Positions 25,814-35,854 of a stretch of 64,000 bases of DNA are shown here, one piece after another; within the stretch, counting starts at the first letter, position 1, and the number at the start of each line of letters is the position of its first letter. The DNA is from Klebsiella oxytoca (GTDB lineage: Bacteria > Pseudomonadota > Gammaproteobacteria > Enterobacterales > Enterobacteriaceae), in assembly GCF_009707385.1 (NCBI RefSeq), contig NZ_CP046115.1:2108001-2172000 (forward strand), written 5' to 3'. Made by a program: the position numbers and the translations under genes. The notes under the pieces were generated by a model. It was not told the origin of the DNA, made no database searches, and saw nothing but the letters and a program-made list of their open reading frames with translations.

Positions 25814-27061
25814 ATGAAAAAAAGTCTACTTGCTGCCGCTGTGGCTGGCGTTGTCTTACTGTCCGCCGGTGCCCAGGCGCAGGAACAGGCTACACCTGAG
25901 GGGTATCAGCTCCAGCAGGTGCTGATCATGAGCCGCCATAACCTGCGCGCGCCGCTGGCGAACAACGGCAGCGTGCTGGAGCAATCAACGCCGAAGTCCT
26001 GGCCGGAGTGGGATGTTCCCGGCGGGCAGTTGACGACCAAAGGCGGGGTGCTGGAAGTCTATATGGGGCACTACATGCGCGAATGGCTGGCGCAGCAGGG
26101 TCTGGTGACCAGCGGTGAATGTCCGCCGGAGAACGCTGTCTATGCTTATGCCAATAGCCTGCAGCGCACCGTCGCTACCGCGCAGTTCTTCATTACCGGC
26201 GCGTTTCCCGGCTGCGGCGTGACCGTGCATCATCAGGAAAAAATGGGCACCATGGACCCGACCTTTAATCCGGTGATCACCGACGATTCCGCCGCCTTTA
26301 GCGAAAAGGCCGTGCAGGCGATGGAGAAAGAGCGTCAGGGAATGCAGCTGAGCGAAAGCTACAAGCTGCTGGAGGAGATGACGGATTACCGCAATTCTCC
26401 TTCCTGCAAAGAAAAACAGCAGTGCTCGCTGAGCGACGGGAAAGATACTTTTAGCGCTAAATATCAGCAGGAGCCTGGCGTATCTGGCCCGCTTAAGGTG
26501 GGCAACTCGCTGGTTGACGCCTTTACGCTGCAATATTATGAAGGTTTCCCTAAAGACCAGGTGGCGTGGGGGGAAATTAAAAGCGATAAGCAGTGGCAGG
26601 TACTGTCGAAGCTGAAAAACGGCTATCAGGATAGCCTGTTTACCTCTCCTGAAGTGGCGCGTAACGTTGCTAAACCGCTGGTGAAATATATTGATAACGC
26701 GCTGGTGGGCGATGCGGCAAAGGCGGCGAAAGTGACGCTGCTGGTCGGGCATGACTCCAATATCGCCTCGCTGCTGACGGCGATGGATTTTAAACCTTAT
26801 CAGCTGCAGAACCAGTACGAGCGTACGCCAATCGGCGGTAAACTGGTCTTCCAGCGCTGGCATGATAACAACGGTAATCGGGATCTGATGAAGATTGAGT
26901 ACGTTTATCAAAGTACCGAGCAGTTGCGCAATGCCGATGCGTTAACCCTGCAGTCGCCGCCGCAGCGGGTGACGCTGGCGCTGAACGGTTGTCCGGTTGA
27001 TGACAACGGTTTCTGCCCGATGGATACCTTCAAAAAAGCGATGGCTGAGGCCACGAAGTAA
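25814..27061 (+). CDS. agp: Periplasmic glucose-1-phosphatase
   Basis: A 415-residue histidine acid phosphatase that releases glucose from glucose-1-phosphate in the periplasm and can also attack phytate. A signal peptide ([21 protein letters not shown], cut near AQA) precedes the catalytic motif [10 protein letters not shown] (RHxxRxP). The distal acid pair is GHDSNIA, with Asp as proton donor. Two cysteine-rich stretches suggest disulfides. The gene has its own RBS (AAGGG) and is followed by yccJ and wrbA on the other strand, as in E. coli. Confidence 0.93.
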   Translation: MKKSLLAAAVAGVVLLSAGAQAQEQATPEGYQLQQVLIMSRHNLRAPLANNGSVLEQSTPKSWPEWDVPGGQLTTKGGVLEVYMGHYMREWLAQQGLVTSGECPPENAVYAYANSLQRTVATAQFFITGAFPGCGVTVHHQEKMGTMDPTFNPVITDDSAAFSEKAVQAMEKERQGMQLSESYKLLEEMTDYRNSPSCKEKQQCSLSDGKDTFSAKYQQEPGVSGPLKVGNSLVDAFTLQYYEGFPKDQVAWGEIKSDKQWQVLSKLKNGYQDSLFTSPEVARNVAKPLVKYIDNALVGDAAKAAKVTLLVGHDSNIASLLTAMDFKPYQLQNQYERTPIGGKLVFQRWHDNNGNRDLMKIEYVYQSTEQLRNADALTLQSPPQRVTLALNGCPVDDNGFCPMDTFKKAMAEATK

Positions 27062-27070
27062 CAAAGCATA

Positions 27071-27093
27071 AAAAACCCGGAGCAATCCGGGTC
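27071..27093 (-). terminator. Terminator between agp and yccJ
   Basis: ACCCGG and CCGGGT pair around AGCAAT. On the minus strand the stem is followed by TTTTT, so it ends the wrbA-yccJ transcript; on the plus strand it may also stop agp transcription. Confidence 0.65.
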
Positions 27094-27118
27094 TTGCGGC
27101 CGATGTTTAGCCTGGCCT

Positions 27119-27197
27119 TGTAGTCCGGACAGGCGCAATGCGCAGCCTCCGGGAAGCTTATGCAATAACTCCCGGAGGCGGTACTGTCCGGGCTACA
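27119..27197. repeat. REP-like inverted pair at the yccJ end
   Basis: TGTAGTCCGGACAG and CTGTCCGGGCTACA form the outer arms, and CCTCCGGGA/TCCCGGAGG the inner ones. The right arm supplies the yccJ stop codon (TAG on the minus strand at 27193-27195). Confidence 0.65.
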
Positions 27198-27420
27198 CGT
27201 TCTTGCGTTCGATGGTTTGTTCGCCCCAGAACAGGGAGTCTTTATCCGTTTTGGCGAAGGCGCGGGGCAGAACCTCATCGCTGCCTTCTTCCCAGATTTT
27301 CTCCGCCAGCTTTTCATCGTAATTGGCTAATTCAAAAATTGCCTCGGCGATTTCGGGAGAAGTATTGCGCAGGCTGGCCCATTCACCCACGCGGTGCGTT
27401 TTTGCTTCTTGATTTGCCAT
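27193..27420 (-). CDS. yccJ: Small conserved protein YccJ
   Basis: A 75-residue acidic cytoplasmic protein ([20 protein letters not shown], then [21 protein letters not shown]). It follows wrbA by 14 bases, the same pair as in E. coli, where wrbA-yccJ expression rises in stationary phase. The molecular function is unknown. No membrane segment, signal or metal motif is visible. Confidence 0.92.
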   Translation of the reverse strand: MANQEAKTHRVGEWASLRNTSPEIAEAIFELANYDEKLAEKIWEEGSDEVLPRAFAKTDKDSLFWGEQTIERKNV

Positions 27421-27434
27421 ACTTTTCCTCCTGC

Positions 27435-28405
<971 letters not shown>

Positions 28406-28579
28406 ATGGCAAACCATCGTGGCGGTGCCGGCAACTTTGCCGAAGACCGTGAAAGAGCATCAGAAGCAGGTCGTAAAGGTGGCCAGCATAGCGGGGGGAA
28501 CTTTAAAAACGATCCTCAACGCGCTTCCGAAGCTGGCAAAAAAGGGGGAAAAAACAGTCACGGCAGCCGCGATAGCTAG
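28406..28579 (+). CDS. ymdF: Stress-induced KGG-repeat protein YmdF
   Basis: A 57-residue very hydrophilic protein with two near-identical repeats: GNFAEDRERASEAGRKGGQH and GNFKNDPQRASEAGKKGGKN. This is the KGG/GsiB-like stress repeat, expected to be disordered; E. coli YmdF is almost the same. GGAGGT is six bases upstream of the ATG. An overlapping frame at 28419-28604 is a shadow. Confidence 0.9.
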   Translation: MANHRGGAGNFAEDRERASEAGRKGGQHSGGNFKNDPQRASEAGKKGGKNSHGSRDS

Positions 28580-28638
28580 CGCCGTCCTGATTGTCTGCCG
28601 ATAGGGGTTAATCTCCAGAGCAAACCCCATCACCCTCG

Positions 28639-28667
28639 CCGCCGACGTGTAGTCGGCGGTTTTTTTT
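28639..28667 (+). terminator. Rho-independent terminator after ymdF
   Basis: CCGCCGAC - GTGTA - GTCGGCGG followed by eight T residues; a textbook intrinsic terminator 60 bp after the stop. Confidence 0.9.
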
Positions 28668-28700
28668 ATCCCGATGCATGCAGATGCTGCTAAGCGGGAG

Positions 28701-28792
28701 TAGCCCCCGGCTTGCGGCTAAAGCCTTAGCCGGGCTACGAGTTGACGCTGTTTTGTAGCCCCGGTAAGCGCAGCGCGACCGGGGATTTCCCG
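28701..28792. repeat. REP-like elements between ymdF and rutG
   Basis: Two palindromes: TAGCCCCCGGCTTGCGGCTA...TAGCCGGGCTACG (28701-28739) and TGTAGCCCCGGTAAGCGCAG...CGACCGGGG (28754-28785). The second is the same core as at 5622. Confidence 0.6.
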
Positions 28793-28819
28793 GTACGGGT
28801 CTGCTGGCGTCGGAAGCTT

Positions 28820-30142
28820 TTATACGGTAGTGACGTTGGTTTGCCCGGCCTCACGCGGACGGCGGTTAAGCAGAGCGTGCAGCAAAATAGCGCCGAAAGT
28901 GGCCGTACCGATCCCACCGAGGGTAAAGCCGCCAAGCGAGAGGGCAAAATCACCCGCTCCCAGCACCAGCGTTACCGCCACCATGATCAGATTACTGTTC
29001 TGGCTTAAATCCACCCGGTTTTGTACCCAAATCCGCGCGCCCGCGACGGCGATCAGACCGAACACCACAATCGATGCGCCGCCGATAACCGGCCCGGGAA
29101 TCGTGTGGATCAGCGCACCGAATTTCGGCGAAAAGCCGAGCAGCATCGCTATCAGCGCCGCCGCAACGAACACCAGCGTTGAGTACACTTTGGTGACCGC
29201 CATCACGCCGATATTCTCTGCGTAGGTAGTGACGCCGCTGCCGCCGACCGATCCGGAGAGCATCGTGGCCAGTCCATCGCCGACGAACGCGCGCCCCATA
29301 TACGGGTCCATATTGCGCCCGGTCATTCCCGCAACCGCCTTCAGATGGCCGAGGTTTTCCGCCACCAGAATCACCGCGACGGGTGCTATCAGCATCATCG
29401 CCTGGCTATTAAACGTTGGGGTAGTCATCTGCGGTAAGCCAAACCAGGCCGCCTGTTCAAGCAGACTAAAATCCAGCGCCTTGCCCAGACCGAAGACATT
29501 AGCCAGCAGGGCGTAAAGCACGCAGGCGACAATCAGCCCCACGAGGATCAGCAGCCGCTGCAGCATCCCGCGGGTAAACACCGCCACCAGCCCGATGCAC
29601 AGCACCGTCAATACCGCCATCCAGCCGTCGAACGGCGTCGCCGATACGCTGCGCACCGCAATAGGGGCCAGATTAAGGCCTATCGCCATCACCACCGCGC
29701 CGGTGACTACCGGCGGCATCAGCCGTTCAATCCAGCGGGTGCCGATTTTCATCACCACCAGGCCTATCAGGGTATAAACCAGACCGCAGATAATAATGCC
29801 GCCCAGCGCAACGCTGAGGTGCGGGTTAAGCCCCTGGCCGTTGAAGCCGGTGACGGCGATCACCACGCCGACAAAAGCGGCGCTGGAGCCAAGATAGCTC
29901 GGCACGCGTCCGCCGATGACCAGAAAGAACAGCAGGGTGCCGACGCCGGACATCAGAATCGACAGGTTGGGATCCAGTCCCATCAGAATTGGCATCAGGA
30001 CGGTCGCGCCAAACATCGCTACCGCGTGCTGAACGCCCATCACCACGGTTTGCCCGACCGACAGCCGCTCATCGGGGGCCACGACGCCGGAGGCGGCGGA
30101 AGGGGAGGTTAACTGCCAGCGAGGAAAATCGAAGAGAGCCAT
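28820..30142 (-). CDS. rutG: Pyrimidine permease RutG (NCS2 family)
   Basis: A 440-residue inner-membrane nucleobase transporter with about fourteen membrane segments, proposed to import uracil or thymine for the Rut pathway. NCS2 markers: GVQHAVAMFGATVLMPILMG (residues about 36-55), LGGIIICGLVYTLIG, and SVGGSGVTTYAENIGVMAVTKVYS in helix 10. It is the last rut gene, 21 bases after rutF. Confidence 0.93.
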   Translation of the reverse strand: MALFDFPRWQLTSPSAASGVVAPDERLSVGQTVVMGVQHAVAMFGATVLMPILMGLDPNLSILMSGVGTLLFFLVIGGRVPSYLGSSAAFVGVVIAVTGFNGQGLNPHLSVALGGIIICGLVYTLIGLVVMKIGTRWIERLMPPVVTGAVVMAIGLNLAPIAVRSVSATPFDGWMAVLTVLCIGLVAVFTRGMLQRLLILVGLIVACVLYALLANVFGLGKALDFSLLEQAAWFGLPQMTTPTFNSQAMMLIAPVAVILVAENLGHLKAVAGMTGRNMDPYMGRAFVGDGLATMLSGSVGGSGVTTYAENIGVMAVTKVYSTLVFVAAALIAMLLGFSPKFGALIHTIPGPVIGGASIVVFGLIAVAGARIWVQNRVDLSQNSNLIMVAVTLVLGAGDFALSLGGFTLGGIGTATFGAILLHALLNRRPREAGQTNVTTV

Positions 30143-30163
30143 GATGAGATCCTGGGTTAAAGG

Positions 30164-30658
30164 TTAACAGGCTGGACGCATCAGCGTGTGGTAGCCGCGC
30201 TCGAACCACATCAGTCCACGCGGTTCCGGATGGCGAACAATTGCCGCCACCTCACAAAACAGAATGTCGTGCGTCCCGACGCTGACTATCTGGCTGATAC
30301 GGCAGTCGAAGCTGGCCAGCGCATCTTTCAGGCGCGGGCAGCCGGTTGCGCCGGTTTGCCAGTCGGCGGCGGCGAAGCGCTCCACCATCGGCGTTTTGCC
30401 GCCGAATACGTTCGAGAGTCTTTCCTGACCGGCCGCCAGGGTATTGACGCACAGCGTCTGGTGCTGGCTGAAGATCGGCCACACCGAGGCGGAGCGATTC
30501 AGGCAGACCAGCAGCGTGGGCGGCGCGTCGGTGACGCTGCAGACCGCGCTGGCGGTAAACCCCGCGCGGCCTGCGGGACCATCGGTGGTAATAATGTTAA
30601 CCGCCGCGCCGACGTGGGCCATGGCGTCGCGAAAGCTTTGTTTATCGGCAAGAGACAT
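30164..30658 (-). CDS. rutF: Flavin reductase RutF
   Basis: A 164-residue NADH:FMN reductase that supplies reduced flavin to the oxygenase RutA. Flavin-reductase-like signature [29 protein letters not shown] is spread over residues about 13-43 (two blocks: [15 protein letters not shown] and [11 protein letters not shown]), then [10 protein letters not shown] and C-terminal FERGYHTL. It lies between rutE (nine bases upstream) and rutG. Confidence 0.93.
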   Translation of the reverse strand: MSLADKQSFRDAMAHVGAAVNIITTDGPAGRAGFTASAVCSVTDAPPTLLVCLNRSASVWPIFSQHQTLCVNTLAAGQERLSNVFGGKTPMVERFAAADWQTGATGCPRLKDALASFDCRISQIVSVGTHDILFCEVAAIVRHPEPRGLMWFERGYHTLMRPAC

Positions 30659-30667
30659 GCGGGCTCC

Positions 30668-31258
30668 TTATGCCAGCTGGCAGGCATCATCAAAGGACAG
30701 GCGCGGCAGGCGATCGTACAGCTTGCCGCGATCGCCGTAGCCGATATTAATCAGCAGGTTACTTTTCCAGGCGCCGTCGGCAAAAAACGCCGCATCGACC
30801 TTTTCGCGATCGAAGCCCGACATTGGGCCGGTATCAAGACCCAGTGCCCGGCAGGCGAAAATCAGGTATGCCGCCTGTAATGAGCTGTTGCGAAAGGCGG
30901 TCTCTTCCGCCAGCTGTGGGCTGGAGGTGAACCAGCTGCGGGCGTCGCCGTGCGGAAATAGCTCCGGCAGGCGGTCGTAGAAAGCGCTGTCCCAGGCCAC
31001 AATAGCGGTGACCGGCGCCTGCATGGTTTTGGCTAAATTGCCGCTCGACAGGGTCGGGCGCAGCCTCTCTTTACCCTCCGGCGTGCGGATAAAAACGATC
31101 CGCGCCGGGGAGCAGTTGGCGGAGGTCGGCCCCATTTTCATCAAGGCGTAGATTTCACGCAGCTGCTCGTCGGAGACCGGTTTATCCAGCCAGCCGTTGT
31201 GGGTTCTGGCCTCGGTAAACAGCGCGGCGCGGGCGGCCGGGCTAATGGCTTCGCTCAT
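30668..31258 (-). CDS. rutE: Malonic semialdehyde reductase RutE
   Basis: A 196-residue nitroreductase-fold enzyme proposed to reduce malonic semialdehyde to 3-hydroxypropionate, removing the toxic end product of the pathway. Seen are [18 protein letters not shown] (FMN-binding) and [12 protein letters not shown] near residue 145. The ATG at 31258 overlaps the end of rutD by four bases; the frame continuing to 31303 is inside rutD. Confidence 0.93.
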   Translation of the reverse strand: MSEAISPAARAALFTEARTHNGWLDKPVSDEQLREIYALMKMGPTSANCSPARIVFIRTPEGKERLRPTLSSGNLAKTMQAPVTAIVAWDSAFYDRLPELFPHGDARSWFTSSPQLAEETAFRNSSLQAAYLIFACRALGLDTGPMSGFDREKVDAAFFADGAWKSNLLINIGYGDRGKLYDRLPRLSFDDACQLA

Positions 31259-32055
31259 AGATTCTCCTGAGCGACCGGCAGCATGGCGGCCAGCCCGTCG
31301 CATAAAATGGGGTTAAAGGTGGCGGTGTCGGTGACGTTGCAGGCGTGGCCTCCCCAGGCCATTTCTACCAGTTGACTGCCCGCAATTGCCGCCTGCAGCG
31401 CGCGGGAACAGGAGGCCGGTACCAGCAGATCGTCGGCGGCGCTGATAATCAGCGTCGGGCAGGATATGGCCGCTGCCCGGCGCGAAAAGTCGGCCTGCCT
31501 GAGGGCATTAAGCCGTTTCAACAGATTATCTTTGCCCTGAAAATGGCTGATGGCGAGCGCCTCTTCGGCCTCAAGGCGCGGCAGGCGCGAGGCCATCCAC
31601 TCCGCCGGGTAGAGAAACAGCGGCTGCGCTTCGACCCATGCCTGCGCGCCGCCCGCGTGCAGCAGGCGTTCGCGTACCTGGAAACAGCGGCGGGTATGCG
31701 GGGAGAGGGTCAGCCAGCCGTTCACCAGCACCAGGGCGCTCACCGTTTCGGGGAAGTCCAGCGCCAGCTGGAGGCCAATCAGCGCGCCCAGCGCGTGACC
31801 GACCAGGGTACAACGTGTTATTCCCGCCTCCTCCAGCGCCGCACGGAGCTCCTGCGCCATGGTCGCCATGCTGTAACCGGTAGGCAGCGGGCCGCCGTTT
31901 TCGCCGGTACCGTTATGGTCGTAGCTCACCAGCTGATACTGCGCTTCCAGCGCCGTACGCTGCGCCAGCCAGTAGACACCCGTGCCGCCGAGCCCGGCGC
32001 TCAGAACCACCACCGGCGCGCCCGGATAAGGCGCCGGGGAGATATTCAGCTTCAT
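31255..32055 (-). CDS. rutD: Alpha/beta hydrolase RutD (aminoacrylate/carbamate hydrolase)
   Basis: A 266-residue alpha/beta-hydrolase that speeds a hydrolytic step after ring opening (aminoacrylate or carbamate hydrolysis). The region equivalent to the nucleophile elbow is [12 protein letters not shown]: the serine position is Ala, as I recall for E. coli RutD, so the family may not use a classic serine nucleophile. A C-terminal His is in [10 protein letters not shown]. Two ATGs (32058, 32055) overlap the rutC stop; MKLNISP at 32055 matches E. coli MKLSLSP. Confidence 0.9.
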   Translation of the reverse strand: MKLNISPAPYPGAPVVVLSAGLGGTGVYWLAQRTALEAQYQLVSYDHNGTGENGGPLPTGYSMATMAQELRAALEEAGITRCTLVGHALGALIGLQLALDFPETVSALVLVNGWLTLSPHTRRCFQVRERLLHAGGAQAWVEAQPLFLYPAEWMASRLPRLEAEEALAISHFQGKDNLLKRLNALRQADFSRRAAAISCPTLIISAADDLLVPASCSRALQAAIAGSQLVEMAWGGHACNVTDTATFNPILCDGLAAMLPVAQENL

Positions 32056-32447
32056 CATGCCGGTTTCCCGATATGGGCGACGGTCGCTATCTCTACCAGC
32101 GCATCGGGCTTCACCAGTCCGCACTGAATGCAGAAACGCGCCGGTTTGTCGCCGGGAAAGAATTCAGCGTAAACCTCGTTAATCGCGGCGTAGTTTTTCC
32201 AGTCGGTGATAAAGATGCTGTTGAAGGTCACGTCCGCCATGCTGCCCCCCGCCGTCTCGATAACGCTCCTGATAGTTTCCAGCACGTGGCGGGTTTGCGC
32301 CTTTGGGTCGCCGATATACACCACGTTGTTTTGCTTATCAAACGGCAGGGTGCCGGAGACGTAAACCACGCCGTCAGCCAGCGTGCCGGGGACAAACGGC
32401 GCGATAGGCGTGGTGGTACCCGGCGGAATAATCACTTGTTTAGGCAT
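32055..32447 (-). CDS. rutC: Aminoacrylate deaminase RutC (RidA family)
   Basis: A 130-residue trimeric RidA/YjgF-family protein that deaminates 3-aminoacrylate. The family arginine is in [11 protein letters not shown] (about residue 103) and the pocket block is [11 protein letters not shown]. The ATG at 32447 overlaps the rutB stop by eight bases. A longer frame to 32633 is a shadow of rutB. Confidence 0.92.
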   Translation of the reverse strand: MPKQVIIPPGTTTPIAPFVPGTLADGVVYVSGTLPFDKQNNVVYIGDPKAQTRHVLETIRSVIETAGGSMADVTFNSIFITDWKNYAAINEVYAEFFPGDKPARFCIQCGLVKPDALVEIATVAHIGKPA

Positions 32448-33150
32448 AACGTTTCTCCTCGGTAAACGAGAGCGAGGCTGCGGGCTCAAGGGCGCTACAG
32501 AAGCTGGCGACATCGCTGACCCAGCCGAAAAAGGTTTCGATATTGAACAGCGCCGCCTGCTGGGCGAAGGCCGGACCGGCCTGGTGGGTGGCGTCCTCCA
32601 GCACGATGCCGAAATATTCGAGGAAGAAGCCATCGCGCAGGGTCGACTCCACGCAGACGTTGGTGGCGATACCGGTAAACACCAGGTGGCGAATACCGCG
32701 GCTACGCAGGATGCTGTCGAGAGCGGTATTGAAGAAGCCGCTGTAGCGCGGTTTCGGCAGCACGATATCGCCGGGCTGCGGCTTAAGCTGATCGACCAGC
32801 TGATAGTCCCAGCCGCCTTTCGCCAGCAGCTTGCCCTGCAGCTCCGGGTTCTGGCGCATGGTTTTCAGCGCGTTGGATTTATGAAAATTCGGCGAACCGG
32901 GGCCTCCGGCCTCCACGTACTGGTCATCCCAGCCGTTCTGAAACCAGATAATCAGCATCCCGGCGGCGCGGGCAGCGGCCACGGCGGTATTGATATTGTC
33001 GATAACCGGTCGGGTGGCGGAAACGTCAAAGCCGGCGAGGTCGAGATAGCCGCCCTGGCTGGCGTAGGCGTTCTGCATATCGACGACGATCAGCGCGCTT
33101 TGCAGCGGCGCAAAGGTCAGTGATTCCGGGCGAGCGGGCAGGGTAATCAT
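32440..33150 (-). CDS. rutB: Peroxyureidoacrylate amidohydrolase RutB
   Basis: A 236-residue isochorismatase-fold hydrolase that splits (peroxy)ureidoacrylate to aminoacrylate and carbamate. Catalytic triad: Asp in [11 protein letters not shown] (about residue 24), Lys in [10 protein letters not shown] (about 130), Cys in [15 protein letters not shown] (about 166). The start overlaps the rutA stop as ATGA. The last residues overlap rutC. Confidence 0.93.
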   Translation of the reverse strand: MITLPARPESLTFAPLQSALIVVDMQNAYASQGGYLDLAGFDVSATRPVIDNINTAVAAARAAGMLIIWFQNGWDDQYVEAGGPGSPNFHKSNALKTMRQNPELQGKLLAKGGWDYQLVDQLKPQPGDIVLPKPRYSGFFNTALDSILRSRGIRHLVFTGIATNVCVESTLRDGFFLEYFGIVLEDATHQAGPAFAQQAALFNIETFFGWVSDVASFCSALEPAASLSFTEEKRYA

Positions 33151-34241
33151 CAGGCAACCTCTTGAGTCATAGTGGCGATATGGTCGCGGCAGCGCATCAG
33201 CGGCTGAATGCGCTGGCCAAAGGCTTCGATACCGATAAGGAAATCATCAAACGTCAGCAGCACGCCGTCGGTGCCGGGAACCGCCGCCACTTCGTCGAGC
33301 ATACGGGCGACATTGGCGTAGGAGCCGACAAGGGTGCCCATATTGATATTGACCGCCGAGGTGGGATCGGCCATCTGACGCACGTTAGTGTCGCTGCCGG
33401 AGCGGGTGTCTTTCTGGCTCTGTTCAGTCAGCCATGCCAGCGCTTCGTCATCCGCGCCGGCTTTGTAGTGCTCCCATTTGGCGCGGGCTGCCTCGTCGGT
33501 TTCATCGGCAATGACCATAAACAGCACGTATGAGCCGACGTCGCGGCCGGTTTTTTCCGCCGCCTGCAGCATGCGGGCGGCGGTGGGGGCAAAGGCGGCA
33601 GGGGTGTTGACGCCTTTACCGAAGCAGAAGTTATAGTCAGCGTGCCGGGCGGAGAACGCCATCCCGGCATCGCTTTGTCCGGCGCAAATCACCTTCATCG
33701 GCTGCGACGGCTGCGGGCTGACCCGGCAGTCGTTCATGGTGAAGTAGTCGCCTTTGAAGTCGCTACGCCCGGTTCCCCACAGGTCGCGCAGAACCTGGAC
33801 ATACTCGGTGAGATAGTCGTAGCGGCTGGCGAAGTAGTCATCGCCAGGCCAGATGCCCATCTGCTCGTACTCCGGCTTTTGCCAGCCGGTGACCAGGTTG
33901 ACGCCAAAGCGGCCGCTGGAGATCGAGTCAATGGTTGAGGCCATGCGGGCGACGATCGCCGGGGGCAAGGTCAGGGTGGCGGCGGTGGCGTAGATCTGGA
34001 TGCGTGAAGTCACGGCGGCCAGTCCGGCCATCAGGGTGAAGGACTCCAGATTATGATCCCAGAATTCAGTTTTGCCGCCGAAGCCGCGCAGTTTGATCAT
34101 CGACAGCGCGAAATCAAAATGGTAGTGCTCGGCTTTTTGCACGATGGCCTTATTGAGCTCAAAAGTCGGCATGTACTGGGGAGCATGGGTGGAAATCAAC
34201 CAGCCGTTATTACCAATCGGAACGAAGACACCAATTTTCAT
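33150..34241 (-). CDS. rutA: Pyrimidine monooxygenase RutA
   Basis: A 363-residue luciferase-fold flavin-dependent oxygenase that opens the uracil ring, using FMNH2 from RutF and O2. Seen are [18 protein letters not shown] at the start, [20 protein letters not shown] (flavin-binding loop) and [14 protein letters not shown]. First gene of rutABCDEFG, in which neighbouring genes overlap or nearly touch. Start 34241 gives the E. coli length; the frame up to 34445 covers the promoter. Regulated by NtrC/sigma-54 and RutR from the sites upstream. Confidence 0.94.
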   Translation of the reverse strand: MKIGVFVPIGNNGWLISTHAPQYMPTFELNKAIVQKAEHYHFDFALSMIKLRGFGGKTEFWDHNLESFTLMAGLAAVTSRIQIYATAATLTLPPAIVARMASTIDSISSGRFGVNLVTGWQKPEYEQMGIWPGDDYFASRYDYLTEYVQVLRDLWGTGRSDFKGDYFTMNDCRVSPQPSQPMKVICAGQSDAGMAFSARHADYNFCFGKGVNTPAAFAPTAARMLQAAEKTGRDVGSYVLFMVIADETDEAARAKWEHYKAGADDEALAWLTEQSQKDTRSGSDTNVRQMADPTSAVNINMGTLVGSYANVARMLDEVAAVPGTDGVLLTFDDFLIGIEAFGQRIQPLMRCRDHIATMTQEVA

Positions 34242-34314
34242 AGCTACCTCTCTGCATGTCGTTGAACAAGGAAGGCGCGCGGTGCTTTCCCGGGTCACCT
34301 CGCCAGGGTGATAA

Positions 34315-34330
34315 AGCAAAGGCGATGCCA
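34315..34330 (-). promoter_or_regulatory. Sigma-54 promoter of rutA
   Basis: On the minus strand TGGCAT-N5-TTGCT matches the -24/-12 consensus (TGGCAC-N5-TTGCW) with one change. It places the start of transcription about 60 bases before the rutA ATG and agrees with the known nitrogen control of rut. Confidence 0.75.
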
Positions 34331-34395
34331 GTTTTATAAAGGTTAATGTTATTAATGTGTTGCTTGATGGTTGCTGAAAGTGACAGCAAAAAAAG

Positions 34396-34411
34396 TAGAC
34401 TGAATGGTCAA
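34396..34411. promoter_or_regulatory. RutR operator candidate
   Basis: TAGACTGAATGGTCAA matches the RutR consensus TTGACCAnnTGGTCAA at 11 of 14 fixed positions, with a perfect right half. It lies upstream of the sigma-54 promoter, overlapping a possible NtrC site, so RutR could block activator binding. Confidence 0.6.
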
Positions 34412-34455
34412 AATTGGTGCACGAAAAAACCGCAGTCGTGCGCAATCGGAGTGCA
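34405..34455. promoter_or_regulatory. Two candidate NtrC enhancer sites
   Basis: TGGTCA-N5-GGTGCA (34405-34421) and TGCGCA-N5-AGTGCA (34439-34455) resemble the NtrC dyad TGCACC-N5-GGTGCA. Their centres are 34 bp apart, about three helical turns, and lie roughly 110 and 145 bp upstream of the predicted start. The second is the better match. Confidence 0.5.
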
Positions 34456-34516
34456 GAGAGTCGTGTCGACGTTGGGTTTTTGCTATGCTGATGGCGTGAA
34501 ATGAAGGAGAAAATCT

Positions 34517-35155
34517 ATGGCACAGGGTGGCGTGAAAAAGAGTGGAAAACGTTCGCTGGCGGTGAGCGCAAAAAAAGAGGCTATTCTGGCCGCCGCGCTG
34601 GACGCGTTCTCGCAGTTTGGTATCCACGGTACGCGGCTTGAGCAGGTTGCCGAGCTGGCCGGGGTGTCAAAGACCAATCTACTCTATTACTACCCGTCGA
34701 AAGAGGCGCTGTATATTGCCGTTCTGCAGCAGATCCTGGCTATCTGGCTGGCGCCGCTGAAGGCATTTCGCGAGGATATTAGCCCTCTGGTGGCCATCGG
34801 CGAATATATTCGTCTGAAGCTTGAGGTGTCGCGCGATCATCCGCAGGCGTCGAGGCTGTTCTGCCTGGAGATGCTGCAGGGCGCGCCGCTGCTGATGGAC
34901 GAGCTGACCGGCGATCTGAAAGCGCTGGTGGATGAGAAGTCGGCGATTATATCCGGCTGGGTCGCGAGCGGCAGGCTGGCTCCGGTTGACCCGCAGCATC
35001 TGATCTTTATGATTTGGGCCACCACACAGCATTACGCCGATTTTGCCACTCAGGTTGAGGCGGTAACCGGCGCGACGCTGCGCGATGAGGCGTTCTTTCA
35101 GAAGACCGTCGATAATGTCCAGCGGATGATTATCGAAGGAATTCGCGTGCGTTAA
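34517..35155 (+). CDS. rutR: TetR family regulator RutR
   Basis: A 212-residue TetR-family regulator that binds uracil and thymine and represses rutA; it also regulates other nitrogen and pH genes in E. coli. The helix-turn-helix is at about residues 25-65 (ALDAFSQFGIHGTRLEQVAE, LAGVSKTNLLYYYPSKEAL). AAGGAG is upstream of the ATG. Divergent from rutA; its last four bases overlap the end of the LprI-like gene. Confidence 0.95.
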   Translation: MAQGGVKKSGKRSLAVSAKKEAILAAALDAFSQFGIHGTRLEQVAELAGVSKTNLLYYYPSKEALYIAVLQQILAIWLAPLKAFREDISPLVAIGEYIRLKLEVSRDHPQASRLFCLEMLQGAPLLMDELTGDLKALVDEKSAIISGWVASGRLAPVDPQHLIFMIWATTQHYADFATQVEAVTGATLRDEAFFQKTVDNVQRMIIEGIRVR

Positions 35156-35547
35156 TTGGCGGGGGGCAGCGGGCAGCTCTGATCGCCATCTTCGCACTGC
35201 AGCAGCGAAGCAAGGAATGACTCGCGCTCTACCGTTTTGTCGGACAGGCACTGGTTGAGCAGCATCGGCTGAACGCTGCCGCCTTCTGCGCCGGAGGCCA
35301 GAAATTTGCAGTCGGCGTCGCGCAGTTCAATCCACGTTAGCTGCGCTTTTTTAAGCAATTCCTGCTGTCTGGCGGAGGCGCGCTTCAGCGCTTCCTGGTA
35401 CGTTTCGTTTAGTTTTTTGTCGTCGGCCTGATATCGCTCGGCGCTGCACTGGTTCATTTCCGTTTGATTGCTGGCGTTGCTGCATTGGTCCGCCAGCGCG
35501 TAAGTGCTTGCCAGCAGCGCGGCAAGAGCGAGTAAAGTGCGTTTCAT
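35152..35547 (-). CDS. Periplasmic LprI/DUF1311-like protein
   Basis: A 131-residue secreted protein. A signal peptide (MKRTLLALAALLASTYALA, cut before DQC) precedes a DUF1311/LprI-type domain: DQCSNASNQTEMNQCSAERY, a central helical region rich in Gln, Lys and Glu, and further Cys pairs (CKFLAS, NQCLSD, CEDGDQSC). Relatives include lysozyme inhibitors, but that role is not shown for most members. It follows the putA terminator, so it has its own promoter, and ends tail to tail with rutR. Confidence 0.78.
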   Translation of the reverse strand: MKRTLLALAALLASTYALADQCSNASNQTEMNQCSAERYQADDKKLNETYQEALKRASARQQELLKKAQLTWIELRDADCKFLASGAEGGSVQPMLLNQCLSDKTVERESFLASLLQCEDGDQSCPLPPAN

Positions 35548-35561
35548 TATTCAACTCCCAT

Positions 35562-35587
35562 AAAAAAAGCTCCCGTCCGGGAGCTTT
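35562..35587 (-). terminator. Rho-independent terminator before the LprI-like gene
   Basis: AAAGCTCCCG and CGGGAGCTTT form the stem; on the minus strand a run of T residues follows. It stops transcription coming from putA, just before the ATG at 35547. Confidence 0.7.
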
Positions 35588-35636
35588 AATTAACCACAGC
35601 CTGCGTCTGGTGTCATTAGCTGACGTTGTGCCGGTC

Positions 35637-35850
35637 TGTTTTCCCGGGGGCGGCGCAGAGCGCCTTGCCCGGGCTACAGGTACCTGCGGCCTGCATTGGG
35701 GTAGCCCGGACAGATGCGCAGCATCGCCTCCGGGAAATGATGCCATCCAGCGCTCTGCTCCCGGGAGCGGCGCAGAGCGCCTTGCCCGGCTACCGGTACC
35801 TGCGGCCTGCGTTGGGGTAGCCCGGGTAAGGCGTCAGCCGCACCCGGGGA
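35637..35850. repeat. Duplicated REP/BIME cluster after putA
   Basis: Four REP-like palindromes in two tandem units. GGCGGCGCAGAGCGCCTTGCC, GGTACCTGCGGCCTGC and TTGGGGTAGCCCGG all recur in the same order about 117 bp later. The element lies between the putA stop and its terminator, so it is transcribed and may protect the message. Confidence 0.7.
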
Positions 35851-35854
35851 GGCT

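Noticed and set aside
28419..28604. 61-codon frame over ymdF
   Set aside because: Out-of-frame shadow; the ymdF frame has the RBS and the KGG repeats.
30188..30880. 230-codon plus-strand frame
   Set aside because: Antisense to rutF and rutE, which are certain; high-GC third positions keep the opposite frame open.
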